A DNA stretch of 56,919 bases from Rhodospirillaceae bacterium (GTDB taxonomy: Bacteria > Pseudomonadota > Alphaproteobacteria > UBA8366 > GCA-2717185), in the NCBI GenBank assembly GCA_002717185.1, contig PBDC01000061.1, forward strand, positions 1 through 56,919. Direction: 5' to 3'. Below the pieces are notes generated by a model, which worked only from the letters and a program-made list of their open reading frames with translations, searched no databases and was not told where the DNA came from. Each line of letters starts with the position of its first letter. Position 1 is the first letter of the stretch. Position numbers and translations under genes: made by a program. Shown in pieces: positions 43,736 through 52,200 of the stretch.

Positions 43736-46700
43736 CTATGATGCAAGGCGATCTGCGTCGCCGCGCGGTGTCGCCTGGGTGGTTCTTTCAAGCGTGCCAA
43801 CAAATAAGGCTAGCAGTGGTGGGACGATCGCAAGCGTTATAAGCGCGGAAAGCGACAGGCCGCCGATTACCACTGACCCCAGGCCACGATAGAGTTCCGA
43901 TCCGGCACCCGAAAATAGAACTAACGGCAGCATGCCGCCAATACTGGTCAAGGTCGACATGAAGATTGGGCGGATGCGATTACGCGTCGCCTCAACGACG
44001 GCATCCGAGTGGCTGTACCCTTCAACGCGAATGTGGTGCAGGGTCTGGTGAACCAGCAGGATAGCGTTGTTCACGACGATACCGATCAGGATGACGAAAC
44101 CTAACAAGGTGAGCATGTCGAGTTGCTGGAATTGGTATAGGTTCAGGACCTTCAGGCCGATTACGCCGCCGGCCGCAGCGACAGGTACGGATAGAACAAT
44201 GATTAGCGGATAGAAAAAGCTTTCGAAAAGCACCGCCATGACCAGGAAGACGATTGCAAAAGCTAATATTAGATCGAGCCGTAATTCCCGGGCGGTTGCG
44301 GTCAGCGCGTCCGCTGTGCCGCCAAGTCGCAAGCGCACACCGTCGGGTAGCCCTGCCGCCTCCATTTTTTCGATCACTCCCTTTTGGATTAGGTCCAACG
44401 CTGTTTCCAGCGGCATCTGTGGTGGCGGTCGAATACGCAAGGCAACGGCACGGTCTCCGTCCTCATGCATTATCTGCGTTGGCCCGGCAATGAGTTTGAC
44501 CGACGCTAGCGACGATACGGGGACCAGTGTACCGCTAGTGGTGGTGATGGGTAGGTTTGCAATATCCTGTGTTTCGTCGGACTGAGCCTTGCTTCCGGCC
44601 AGAATGAGATCCATGAAACGACCGTCGACCAGCACTTCATCGACCCTAATACCGTTATTGAAGGCGTCGACTGTTAGACCCAGATCACGGGCGCTGAGAC
44701 CCGCATCGGCGAGGTGTGTCGCGTCAGGGACGATGCGAACTTCCGGCGCTCCGAACTCAAGCCGCGGTGAAGCGCTCACCTGCGTACCATCCTTTCTCGG
44801 CAGCACGGTGCGGATCCCGTCGAGTGCTTGGTGCACGACATCGAAAATAGCCTCGAACTCACCGCCATTGACCGTCAGCCGAATGGTGCGCGTTCCGCCA
44901 TCCACACGAAAGATCGCTGGGCGGTAGGCGACGGGCCGGACCCCGGGATAATTGCTTGTCGCTCTTCGGATCAGGGGAACGAGCTCCTTGGCTCGCACTG
45001 ATCGGGCGCCACGTGAAACCGTGATGATGGAGTCCCGTCGGATAATGAAGGTGAAGTATTTTGTCGTCAGCGGGGCGGCGTCGTCAGGTGCCGGTGAGCG
45101 GCGCGAGGCCAGGTAAGGCAGCAGCTTTTGCTCGAATTCAAAGGCCAGACCGGTCGCTGTGTCGAGATTGTACCCGGGGGGTAGTTTTGCCCGGCCGATG
45201 ACAAGGTTTTTGTCCCCTTCCGGAAGATACTCAAGGGGGGGCATCAACCCCCAAACTGTAGCGCCAGCACTCGTCATGATGAGGGTGATCAAGGATAGCG
45301 CGCGCAGACGGCTGCGTACTATGAACCGTGTGAATCTTACCGTAGACGTGACAAATGCAGCCCCAAAATCGTCGATTAGACGAAGCCGCATCGATGACGT
45401 CGTGCTCTTCAGGGTACGGTTTGCCAATGCTGGGATCACTGTGATGGACACGAATAGCGATAAGGCGACGGAGACGGTGATGGCGACGGCGATGTCGCGG
45501 AAGATCTGACCGATTGCCAGGTCGGTGAATAGGATCGGTACGAAGACCAAAATCGACGTCAGAGACGACACGAAGATGGCGCCCCAAACCTGTTTCGCTC
45601 CCAAATACGCCGCGCTTCCGACCGAATGGCCCTTCTGACGTAGACGATAAATATTTTCGAGAACTACGATCGCTGCGTCGACGACCATGCCGACAGCGAA
45701 CGCTATCCCTGCCAGTGAAACGACATTAATCGATTGTCCGAAACCGGCCATCGCAACGAAGGACGCAATGACCGAAGTTGGAATCGCAAGAGCGACAATT
45801 ATAGTTGCCCGGGCGGAACGCAGAAAAAGCAGTAAAATCGACACCGCGACCGCGCCACCGACCCAGATGTTCTTGAGAACCAAGTCGATTGCGGATTCTA
45901 TATATGTGGTCTCGTCGTACATCTGCTCAAGCACTAGGCCCTGTGCCGCAATAGGGCCGGCTTTGAGCTCTTCCAGCGCTTGTTTGACATTTTCCATGGT
46001 ACGAATGACGTTGACACCAACTTTGTTGCGGACGCCAAAATTGATGATGCGCCTACCGTTCATTCGTGCCCGCGACTCGCGTTTTCGATATTTAAACGCG
46101 ACATCCGCGATATCGGCGATGGTCACGCGTGCGATACGCCCAGTGACTGGCTCGCGGCTACTCCTCAGAACAATCTTCTTAATTCTGTCCGGTGTGGACA
46201 GTCGCGATTCCGTGCGCACCACGTAACGCCGCTTGCCCTCCGCGACGTCGCCGGCCGTATTGGCGACATGAGCTGCACGCAATCGGGCCAGTACATCTGG
46301 CACTTTAAGCCCGTAACGGGTCATCTTCTCGGGGTCGAATTCGATTCGCAGTTCGCGGATGCGTCCGCCGCGAACGGAGACAGAATCGACGCCGGCGATC
46401 CGTTCCAGCCGAGTGCGTACCACGTCGAACGCGAAGTCGCCGTATTCCTCTATCGGTTTGAGGTTGCCTTCTTGTGGCCACATATAGATCCAAGCGATCC
46501 GATTACCGCGCGGTTCTGCCGACCTGTAGGTGGGCGCATCCGCCTCTTCCGGATAGCCGGTGATCCGGTCCAAACGGTTGGCCACCAGCAACAACGCCTT
46601 ATCCATCTTATGGCCGACCGGAAAACGTAGGCGGATGCGTCCCAGACCAGGTGTGGAATGGCTGATGATGCTTTTCAGACCGGGCAGGCCGCGCAGCGCC

Positions 46701-46906
46701 TCTTCCTGCTTGTTTATGATTTCCCGTTCTATCTCTTCCGGCGCCGCGCCGCGCCAGGTGGTGCGCAGATTGATCTGCGGTTGCGCAATACTTGGCGATA
46801 GTTGGATTGGGATAGTGGTCAGCGCCAATCCGCCGAACAGCATGACAAGGACCACCGCGGCCAGGATCGCGATCGGCCGGTTGATCGAATAGCGGATCAA
46901 ATCCAT
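43736..46906 (-). CDS. RND efflux permease (AcrB/MexB-like)
   Basis: 1056 residues from the ATG at 46906 (MDLIRYSINRPIAILAAVVL; a leader of 18 codons is unlikely). Twelve-span RND organisation: an N-terminal span, a large periplasmic domain, a second membrane block (ASFVAMAGFGQSINVVSLAG, VGMVVDAAIVVLENIYRLR) and the C-terminal half repeating the layout (GFVILIGIVVNNAILLVHQ). It drives proton-coupled export of hydrophobic compounds or metals. The usual periplasmic adaptor (MFP) and outer-membrane channel genes are not adjacent, so it is an orphan permease here. Divergent from the GMC oxidoreductase. Confidence 0.93.
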   Translation of the reverse strand: MDLIRYSINRPIAILAAVVLVMLFGGLALTTIPIQLSPSIAQPQINLRTTWRGAAPEEIEREIINKQEEALRGLPGLKSIISHSTPGLGRIRLRFPVGHKMDKALLLVANRLDRITGYPEEADAPTYRSAEPRGNRIAWIYMWPQEGNLKPIEEYGDFAFDVVRTRLERIAGVDSVSVRGGRIRELRIEFDPEKMTRYGLKVPDVLARLRAAHVANTAGDVAEGKRRYVVRTESRLSTPDRIKKIVLRSSREPVTGRIARVTIADIADVAFKYRKRESRARMNGRRIINFGVRNKVGVNVIRTMENVKQALEELKAGPIAAQGLVLEQMYDETTYIESAIDLVLKNIWVGGAVAVSILLLFLRSARATIIVALAIPTSVIASFVAMAGFGQSINVVSLAGIAFAVGMVVDAAIVVLENIYRLRQKGHSVGSAAYLGAKQVWGAIFVSSLTSILVFVPILFTDLAIGQIFRDIAVAITVSVALSLFVSITVIPALANRTLKSTTSSMRLRLIDDFGAAFVTSTVRFTRFIVRSRLRALSLITLIMTSAGATVWGLMPPLEYLPEGDKNLVIGRAKLPPGYNLDTATGLAFEFEQKLLPYLASRRSPAPDDAAPLTTKYFTFIIRRDSIITVSRGARSVRAKELVPLIRRATSNYPGVRPVAYRPAIFRVDGGTRTIRLTVNGGEFEAIFDVVHQALDGIRTVLPRKDGTQVSASPRLEFGAPEVRIVPDATHLADAGLSARDLGLTVDAFNNGIRVDEVLVDGRFMDLILAGSKAQSDETQDIANLPITTTSGTLVPVSSLASVKLIAGPTQIMHEDGDRAVALRIRPPPQMPLETALDLIQKGVIEKMEAAGLPDGVRLRLGGTADALTATARELRLDLILAFAIVFLVMAVLFESFFYPLIIVLSVPVAAAGGVIGLKVLNLYQFQQLDMLTLLGFVILIGIVVNNAILLVHQTLHHIRVEGYSHSDAVVEATRNRIRPIFMSTLTSIGGMLPLVLFSGAGSELYRGLGSVVIGGLSLSALITLAIVPPLLALFVGTLERTTQATPRGDADRLAS

Positions 46907-47007
46907 GGAGAACTTTACCTCACTGTGGGCCAGGTGTCGCATGGCCCAGGTTTGGAGCATTCTGCTATGGTTGGCGGGACGAAAAGGAAAGCGAAGGAAA
47001 TGGCGCT

Positions 47008-48606
47008 ATGTCGGGGGAAGAATTCGACTACATCGTGGTGGGGGCCGGGTCGGCGGGATGTGCCTTAGCTAACCGGCTTTCTGCGGATACTGGTAACCGC
47101 GTTTTGCTGCTGGAAGCGGGTGGTCGCGACACCTATCCGTGGATCCATATACCGGTGGGTTATTTCAAGACCATCCTCAATCCGAAGACTGACTGGTGCT
47201 ATCAAACTGAACCTGACCCGGGACTAAACGGCCGCAGTATTCCCTGGCCGCGCGGCAAGGTGTTGGGTGGTTCCAGCTCAATCAACGGCCTCGTCTATAT
47301 TCGCGGCCAGAGCCATGATTACGATCAATGGCGCCAGCTTGGCAATACGGGTTGGGCTTGGGACGATGTACTGCCCTACTTCATGCGTGCCGAGGATAAT
47401 GAGCGCGGTGCTAATGCCACGCACGGGGCCGGCGGTCCACTCGGTGTTTCAGATATCAGTTTCTCGCGTGGTTTTTCTGATGCATTCATCGATGCGGCGG
47501 AAGAGATTGGAATTCCACGCACGGACGATTTCAACAGCGGCGATCAGGAGGGAGCAGGCTATTTTCAGCTGACGACAAAGAATGGCCGCCGTTGCAGCGC
47601 TGCGGTTGGGTATCTTCGGCCGGCCAAGGATCGCGCCAATCTGACAATCGCGACTGGGGCACAGGTTCGCCGGGTGTTGTTTGACGGCAAGCGGGCAACC
47701 GGCATCGAATACGTTGCCAATGGCGAGACCATAGTTGCCAAGGTTAGGAGTGAGATCGTCCTTTCTTCAGGTGCGATTGGATCACCGCAAATTCTGCAGC
47801 TCTCTGGCGTTGGCCCTGGAACGGTGCTGGGGGAGTTTGGTATCCCAGTTGTTCATGAATCCCCTGGCGTGGGCGAGAACCTGCAGGACCATCTCCAGAC
47901 CCGTGCGGTTTACAAGACCAACCAGCCATCGCTCAACGACGAGGTTAATAGCCTATTCCGAAAAGCACTAATTGGGCTTGAATACGCACTCTTCCGCAAA
48001 GGGCCGATGACCATCGCGGCGGGCCATGTTGGCATGTTTGCCAAGACCCGCGCAGAACTCGAAACGCCTGACGTACAGTTCCATTTCATTCCACTCAGCA
48101 CTAAGGGGCCGGGCGATGGTTTGCACGAATTCTCGGCCTTTACCTCTTCTGTCTGCCAATTGCGACCGGAATCGCGTGGCAAGATCGTCATTAAATCGCC
48201 AAACCACACAGATTACCCGGCGATTTACCCGAACTACCTGTCGACCGAAATCGACCGCCAAACCATCGTGGCTGGCATGAAGCTATCGCGCAAAGTTATG
48301 ACGACGTCGATGATGCGAGATTTGATTCTAGAGGAATTCCTGCCGGGCTCGGGCGTTCAAACGGACGAAGAATTGCTGGAACATGCACGTGACAATGCGG
48401 GGACGATCTACCACCCGGTCGGTACCTGCAAGATGGGCAATGATCCGATGGCGGTGGTCGATGAGCGTTTGCGGGTGCGAGGGGTTGAAGGACTGCGCGT
48501 GGCCGATGCTTCGATCATGCCGACCCTAGTGTCTGGCAACACAAATGCGCCCTCGATTATGATCGGCGAGAAAGCGTCGGACATGATCTTGGAAGACGCT
48601 AAATAA
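47008..48606 (+). CDS. GMC-family FAD oxidoreductase (choline/alcohol dehydrogenase-like)
   Basis: 532 residues. FAD-binding N-terminus DYIVVGAGSAGCALANRLS, GMC signature 1 (PRGKVLGGSSSINGLVYIRG), signature 2 (SSGAIGSPQILQLSGVGPG), and the catalytic His/Asn region IYHPVGTCKMG and SGNTNAPSIMIGEKASDMI. Family members oxidise alcohols including choline, polyethylene glycol and alkanols. The spacing to the next gene is 40 bases on the same strand, so it is likely co-transcribed with the UGSC selenoprotein. The substrate cannot be set from sequence. Confidence 0.92.
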   Translation: MSGEEFDYIVVGAGSAGCALANRLSADTGNRVLLLEAGGRDTYPWIHIPVGYFKTILNPKTDWCYQTEPDPGLNGRSIPWPRGKVLGGSSSINGLVYIRGQSHDYDQWRQLGNTGWAWDDVLPYFMRAEDNERGANATHGAGGPLGVSDISFSRGFSDAFIDAAEEIGIPRTDDFNSGDQEGAGYFQLTTKNGRRCSAAVGYLRPAKDRANLTIATGAQVRRVLFDGKRATGIEYVANGETIVAKVRSEIVLSSGAIGSPQILQLSGVGPGTVLGEFGIPVVHESPGVGENLQDHLQTRAVYKTNQPSLNDEVNSLFRKALIGLEYALFRKGPMTIAAGHVGMFAKTRAELETPDVQFHFIPLSTKGPGDGLHEFSAFTSSVCQLRPESRGKIVIKSPNHTDYPAIYPNYLSTEIDRQTIVAGMKLSRKVMTTSMMRDLILEEFLPGSGVQTDEELLEHARDNAGTIYHPVGTCKMGNDPMAVVDERLRVRGVEGLRVADASIMPTLVSGNTNAPSIMIGEKASDMILEDAK

Positions 48607-48646
48607 AAAATTAGGTTCGAGAGAACGTAACAAGGAGGAACGCTTT

Positions 48647-50377
48647 ATGGATGCCTTGGAAATATTTGATCCGACGGGTGCAACGGAGGTAATCAATCTC
48701 CACGCGTCGCGAATCGACACACTGGCGGGCAAGACCGTCGCCTTTCTATCCGACGATATGTGGCAGGCTCATCGAATGTTGCCGCTGGTACGCGAAAAAC
48801 TTCAGGAAAAATACCCGGATGCGACATTTATTCCGGAGACCGAGTTTCCGATGGGAACCCAGCAGATCGACACTGAGGAAACCGTCGACATGGTCGTGGC
48901 GCGCGGTGCTGATGCAGTCATTGTCGGCAACGCTTCCTGAGGCGCCTGCGCGACAGCATGCGGCCGTGTTGCCGCTCGAATTGAAAGCAGGGGCATTCCC
49001 ACCGTTACTTTAACCCGTGAGGAATTCGTGGGTGTCGTTCTTAACGCAGTGTCCGGACTGGGCTTTGACCAGGATGCGTCTATGGTCGTTTTTCCAATCG
49101 ACCCGTTCTTGGTCGGTAGCGACCTGACGCCGGTAGAGAACGCTATCGATAAATTCAGCGAAGGCCTCATCGATTGGGGCTCGACGACGACCGAGACAGG
49201 TTTGCGAGAACCTTCCAAGGTACGCATCGAGGCGAACGGATATGAGGCGGCGTTTGACAAGATGAACCGTATGTTCCTGACCAGCAACTGGGGCGACGGG
49301 TTGCCAGTGAACGCGCCAACCGAAGAACGGGTCGATTGGATCCTCAAAGGCACCGATTGGCCGCGTGGACATGTCGTCGGAAAGGTAATGCCGCGCGGCG
49401 GCGTCGCGACGGTTGAAACTATTGCCGTGTCGCTGGCGATGGCCGGTGGCCGGCCGGAATATTTGCCGGTCTTGATTGCCGCGACGGAAGGTTTGCTCGA
49501 TCCGGAGTTGGGGCATGACAAGGTGCAGGCCACGTCTGGAAGTACCTTCCCGGTGGTTATCGTCAACGGACCGATTGCGCAGGAGATCCGGCTAAATTCC
49601 GGGTTTGGTCTTCTCGGTCCCGATCCGCAGCATCCGGCGGGCGCTTCTATTGGCCGTGCGCTGCGGCTGATCCAGCAAAATGTCGGCGGCGCGTTGCCCG
49701 GTGTGGGCACAATGGCGATATTCGGGGGTATGAGGTACACGAATGTGGTCATCGCAGAGGACGAGGATGGCCTGCCGGATGGCTGGGATCCGGTTAGCGT
49801 AGATTTTGGCAATGGTAAGCGCGGTGAAAACGCGGTGACTGTCTATATTGCGACTGGCGCCTCGAACGTCTTACGCCGGGGCGTTGGCAAAGAAAGCCCG
49901 GAGGATGAGGCTGTGCAAAGCCTGCACCGGGTTGCCGCCTATCTCGCCAGCCCTAGTGGCCACTACGTTAACGGTTACTGGAATGGGACGCCAGGCGCGC
50001 TGTTGATGCCGCGCATCGTCGCCAAACAGCTTTCTGATCTCGGTTGGACCAAGGCGAAGATCAAATCGTTCTTGTGGGAGCATTCCAGGATCCCGCATGC
50101 GGATGTCAAACGGACGGGACTTTGGCAGTGGATCGACGATGCGTCGAACCCCAATACGAAGGCGACCGCTAATGATGACCCCTGGGCAATTTGCAGGGAT
50201 CCATCTCAGATCATGTTGACCGTCGCAGGCGGCGCGCATCCGACCCATAATTTCTGGATGCAGGCCTGGTCTCAGACTGTCGCCGGCGGTCAAATTAATT
50301 TACCAACCGGTTGGGCTGGCTTAATCGCTGAAGCTGAAGAGGATCTCGGCCCCAGTGGGGAAATGTGCATGATCTAA
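48647..50377 (+). CDS. UGSC-type selenoprotein, in-frame TGA (Sec98) at 48938-48940
   Basis: Strong ribosome site (AGGAGG) and ATG. 97 codons end VARGADAVIVGNAS, then TGA, then the same frame continues GACATACGRVAARIESRG and on for 478 codons to TAA at 50375-50377; total 576 residues with Sec98. The continued frame joins two open frames that would otherwise be called as separate genes; both have natural composition. The Sec-Gly-Ala-Cys motif and the two-domain layout (redox domain about 1-175; large domain about 200-576 with NWGDGLPVNAPTEERVDWIL) match the UGSC selenoprotein family known from marine bacteria. The TGA context also resembles the Sec site of glycine/proline reductase B subunits. 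Probably co-transcribed with the GMC oxidoreductase. Biochemical activity unknown. Confidence 0.88.
48938..48975 (+). promoter_or_regulatory. Sec TGA codon with candidate bacterial SECIS hairpin
   Basis: A perfect 5-bp stem GCGGC (48960-48964) / GCCGC (48971-48975) closes a 6-base loop CGTGTT, starting 19 bases after the TGA. The apical loop begins 24 bases downstream and has a G in its second position, within the usual limits for bacterial SECIS elements. Energetics and pairing below the stem have not been computed. Confidence 0.5.
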
Positions 50378-50384
50378 TTAGGTT

Positions 50385-50882
50385 CTAGTCGGCAGCGACG
50401 ATCGTGTCTGCTGACGTATCGTCGCTAACCGATGCCAGATTGGGCTCGGTGATGGGTAGCTCTTTGCCAGCGGCGGCGATGTCGCCGGCTACTTCGCCGC
50501 CCTCCTCTATTGTCAGGCGGCCATATCGGATTGTCCCTGTGACCTTGCCAGTTTTGTGGATTACCAGCCGCTCACGCGCGGTAAGGTTGCCTTCGAAATG
50601 CCCATGGATTTCAGCTTCATCGATTTTTGCCGCACCGACGAAGGTTCCGGATTGTTCGATCTGTAGCACCCTACTATCCATCGACGCTTCGACGCGGCCC
50701 TCGACATAGAGTGTGTCGCAATCTTCGATCGCAGCGCTCTTCAGGCGGATTTCCGGCCCGACGATTAGGCGCCCCGCCGGGCCGTTTGGCTCTGGAAAAT
50801 TCGGTGTGTGTCGCGGCTGCACCGGTGCCGATTGCACGTTATTGTCGCGTCTTATCAAGGTATTTGGCTGTTTTTTGAACAT
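50385..50882 (-). CDS. Bactofilin family polymer-forming cytoskeletal protein
   Basis: 165 residues from the ATG at 50882, with GAGGGG just upstream; a longer reading starts in non-conserved sequence. Central beta-helical DUF583 domain: IEDCDTLYVEGRVEASMDSR, GAAKIDEAEIHGHFEGNLTA and VTGTIRYGRLTIEEGGEVAG. Disordered Pro/Asn-rich N-terminal and acidic C-terminal tails. Bactofilins form filaments that position cell-wall or morphogenetic enzymes. Convergent with the UGSC gene. Confidence 0.9.
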   Translation of the reverse strand: MFKKQPNTLIRRDNNVQSAPVQPRHTPNFPEPNGPAGRLIVGPEIRLKSAAIEDCDTLYVEGRVEASMDSRVLQIEQSGTFVGAAKIDEAEIHGHFEGNLTARERLVIHKTGKVTGTIRYGRLTIEEGGEVAGDIAAAGKELPITEPNLASVSDDTSADTIVAAD

Positions 50883-51191
50883 GATGCCCCTCTGAACATG
50901 TTTGCGGGGCACTACTGTTAAATGACAATGATGGCCAGAAACCGGTACGAAATCCGGCAAAGTGATGGCAGTGCAAGTAACGGGTTTTATATTTCGAACG
51001 GGCAGCGATACGGGCTCACGCTATATAGCGAAGGCGATAGTTTTTCGTCACCGCCAAACCTTGTGCTTCCGTAACACCATGTTTCAGTTTCCCCTGGAAC
51101 AAACAGTTTTGCGGTAACGGTCCGATAAGTGGCTCAAGTGGGTGGGCGCCTACTGTGCTGGACTGCTGTCGGGCCTGTGGAAGGGTGGGGT
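50883..51191. other. Intergenic region without a supported gene
   Basis: About 309 bases between the bactofilin start and the stop of the minus-strand SDR gene. Must contain the bactofilin promoter. No family-like frame, repeat or RNA gene is recognised. Confidence 0.5.
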
Positions 51192-51977
51192 TTATGCGCG
51201 CGGCATCGCCGCCGTGGAGCCGCCATCAACAGGCATGGTTATACCGGTGATATAAGCGGAAGCCTGAGAACTCAGGAAAAGGCAGGCCTTGGCGATATCT
51301 TCCGGTTGAGCGATCCGACCCATCGGTGAGGTGCCACTTAGCCGGTATCCGTGATTGGAATTTGTTTCTCCCATGAAGGGCTGCGTCATCGGTGTTTCGA
51401 CCGTGGCAGGCGCAATCGCGTTCACGGTGATGCCAGTGGACGCTAGTTCGACGGCTAGCACGCGGACTAGGTGCGATAACGCGATCTTCGAGGCAGCGTA
51501 CGCACCACTCGAAGCCTTAGGTCGGATTGCCGCAGCGGAGGACAAGGCAGTGATGCTCTTGCGTCTTTCGGGGCCAGCCTCTAAATGGGGGACTGCGGCG
51601 CGCGCGGCGATCCAAAAACCGCGCATGTTTACATCAAAAACGTCATCGAATTCCACCTCTGGCATATCCATCAGCGAACCGACGCGGAGGATACCGGAGG
51701 TGAAGATTAAATGGTCAAGTCCGCCAAAATTGTCGACAATGGATTGCATCGCCACGTCTGTCGCGGCGCTGTTTCTAACATCTGCAACGCCTGTCAGTGC
51801 TTTCGCGGCTCCTGTCTCACGGAGCTCGTCATCAAATCCGTCAAGCCGCTCTGTGTTTACATCGATCGCCGCAACATTGGCGCCATCATTGGCGAAAGCT
51901 AGCGCTGTCGCCCGGCCGATGCCCGAAGCGGCACCCAACACGGCAATAGAATTGGCCTTGAATTCACTCCTGCTCAT
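51192..51977 (-). CDS. Short-chain dehydrogenase/reductase (SDR)
   Basis: 261 residues from the second ATG, because AGGAAGG lies 9 bases before it and touches the first. The classical SDR layout is complete: cofactor motif LGAASGIGRATALAFANDGA, DVRNSAATD, active-site Ser (ITALSSAAAI) with AYAASKIAL (Tyr-x3-Lys), and the C-terminal IAPATVETPMTQPF. NAD(H) or NADP(H)-dependent; no substrate is evident. Followed downstream by nothing on the same strand and preceded by the small membrane protein gene. Confidence 0.9.
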   Translation of the reverse strand: MSRSEFKANSIAVLGAASGIGRATALAFANDGANVAAIDVNTERLDGFDDELRETGAAKALTGVADVRNSAATDVAMQSIVDNFGGLDHLIFTSGILRVGSLMDMPEVEFDDVFDVNMRGFWIAARAAVPHLEAGPERRKSITALSSAAAIRPKASSGAYAASKIALSHLVRVLAVELASTGITVNAIAPATVETPMTQPFMGETNSNHGYRLSGTSPMGRIAQPEDIAKACLFLSSQASAYITGITMPVDGGSTAAMPRA

Positions 51978-52001
51978 CTCTTCCATCCTTCCTGTTTTGA
52001 T

Positions 52002-52199
52002 TCATTCGACGCGGATTTGTGCCATTAGGCGGTGGATGAGAATCGGAATCGTTACCCAATAGACCACCAGAAAGATCATCACGCTCCGCTCGCTCTTAAT
52101 GCCGAATTTTAGTGCCAGGACCCGAGGAAAGCTTGGCTTCCAGAAACAAAAGCCAACGATAGTCGCAATCGGTAGTGCAAAGAGCCATGTTGTGGACAT
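52002..52199 (-). CDS. Small two-span membrane protein coupled to UbiD-like gene
   Basis: 65 residues from the ATG at 52199, which is only one base after the stop of the UbiD-like gene, so translation is very probably coupled. Two hydrophobic spans (TTWLFALPIATIVGFCFW; SVMIFLVVYWVTIPILIHRL) joined by a basic loop. No family is recognised. A longer reading starting at 52220 would overlap the UbiD frame. The pairing suggests it accompanies the decarboxylase. Confidence 0.6.
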   Translation of the reverse strand: MSTTWLFALPIATIVGFCFWKPSFPRVLALKFGIKSERSVMIFLVVYWVTIPILIHRLMAQIRVE

Positions 52200-52200
52200 T

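Noticed and set aside
49028..50377. Reading the second half of the UGSC gene as a separate gene starting at an internal GTG
   Set aside because: There is no ribosome site before 49028, 29 upstream codons are open back to the TGA, and the sequence between continues the redox domain.
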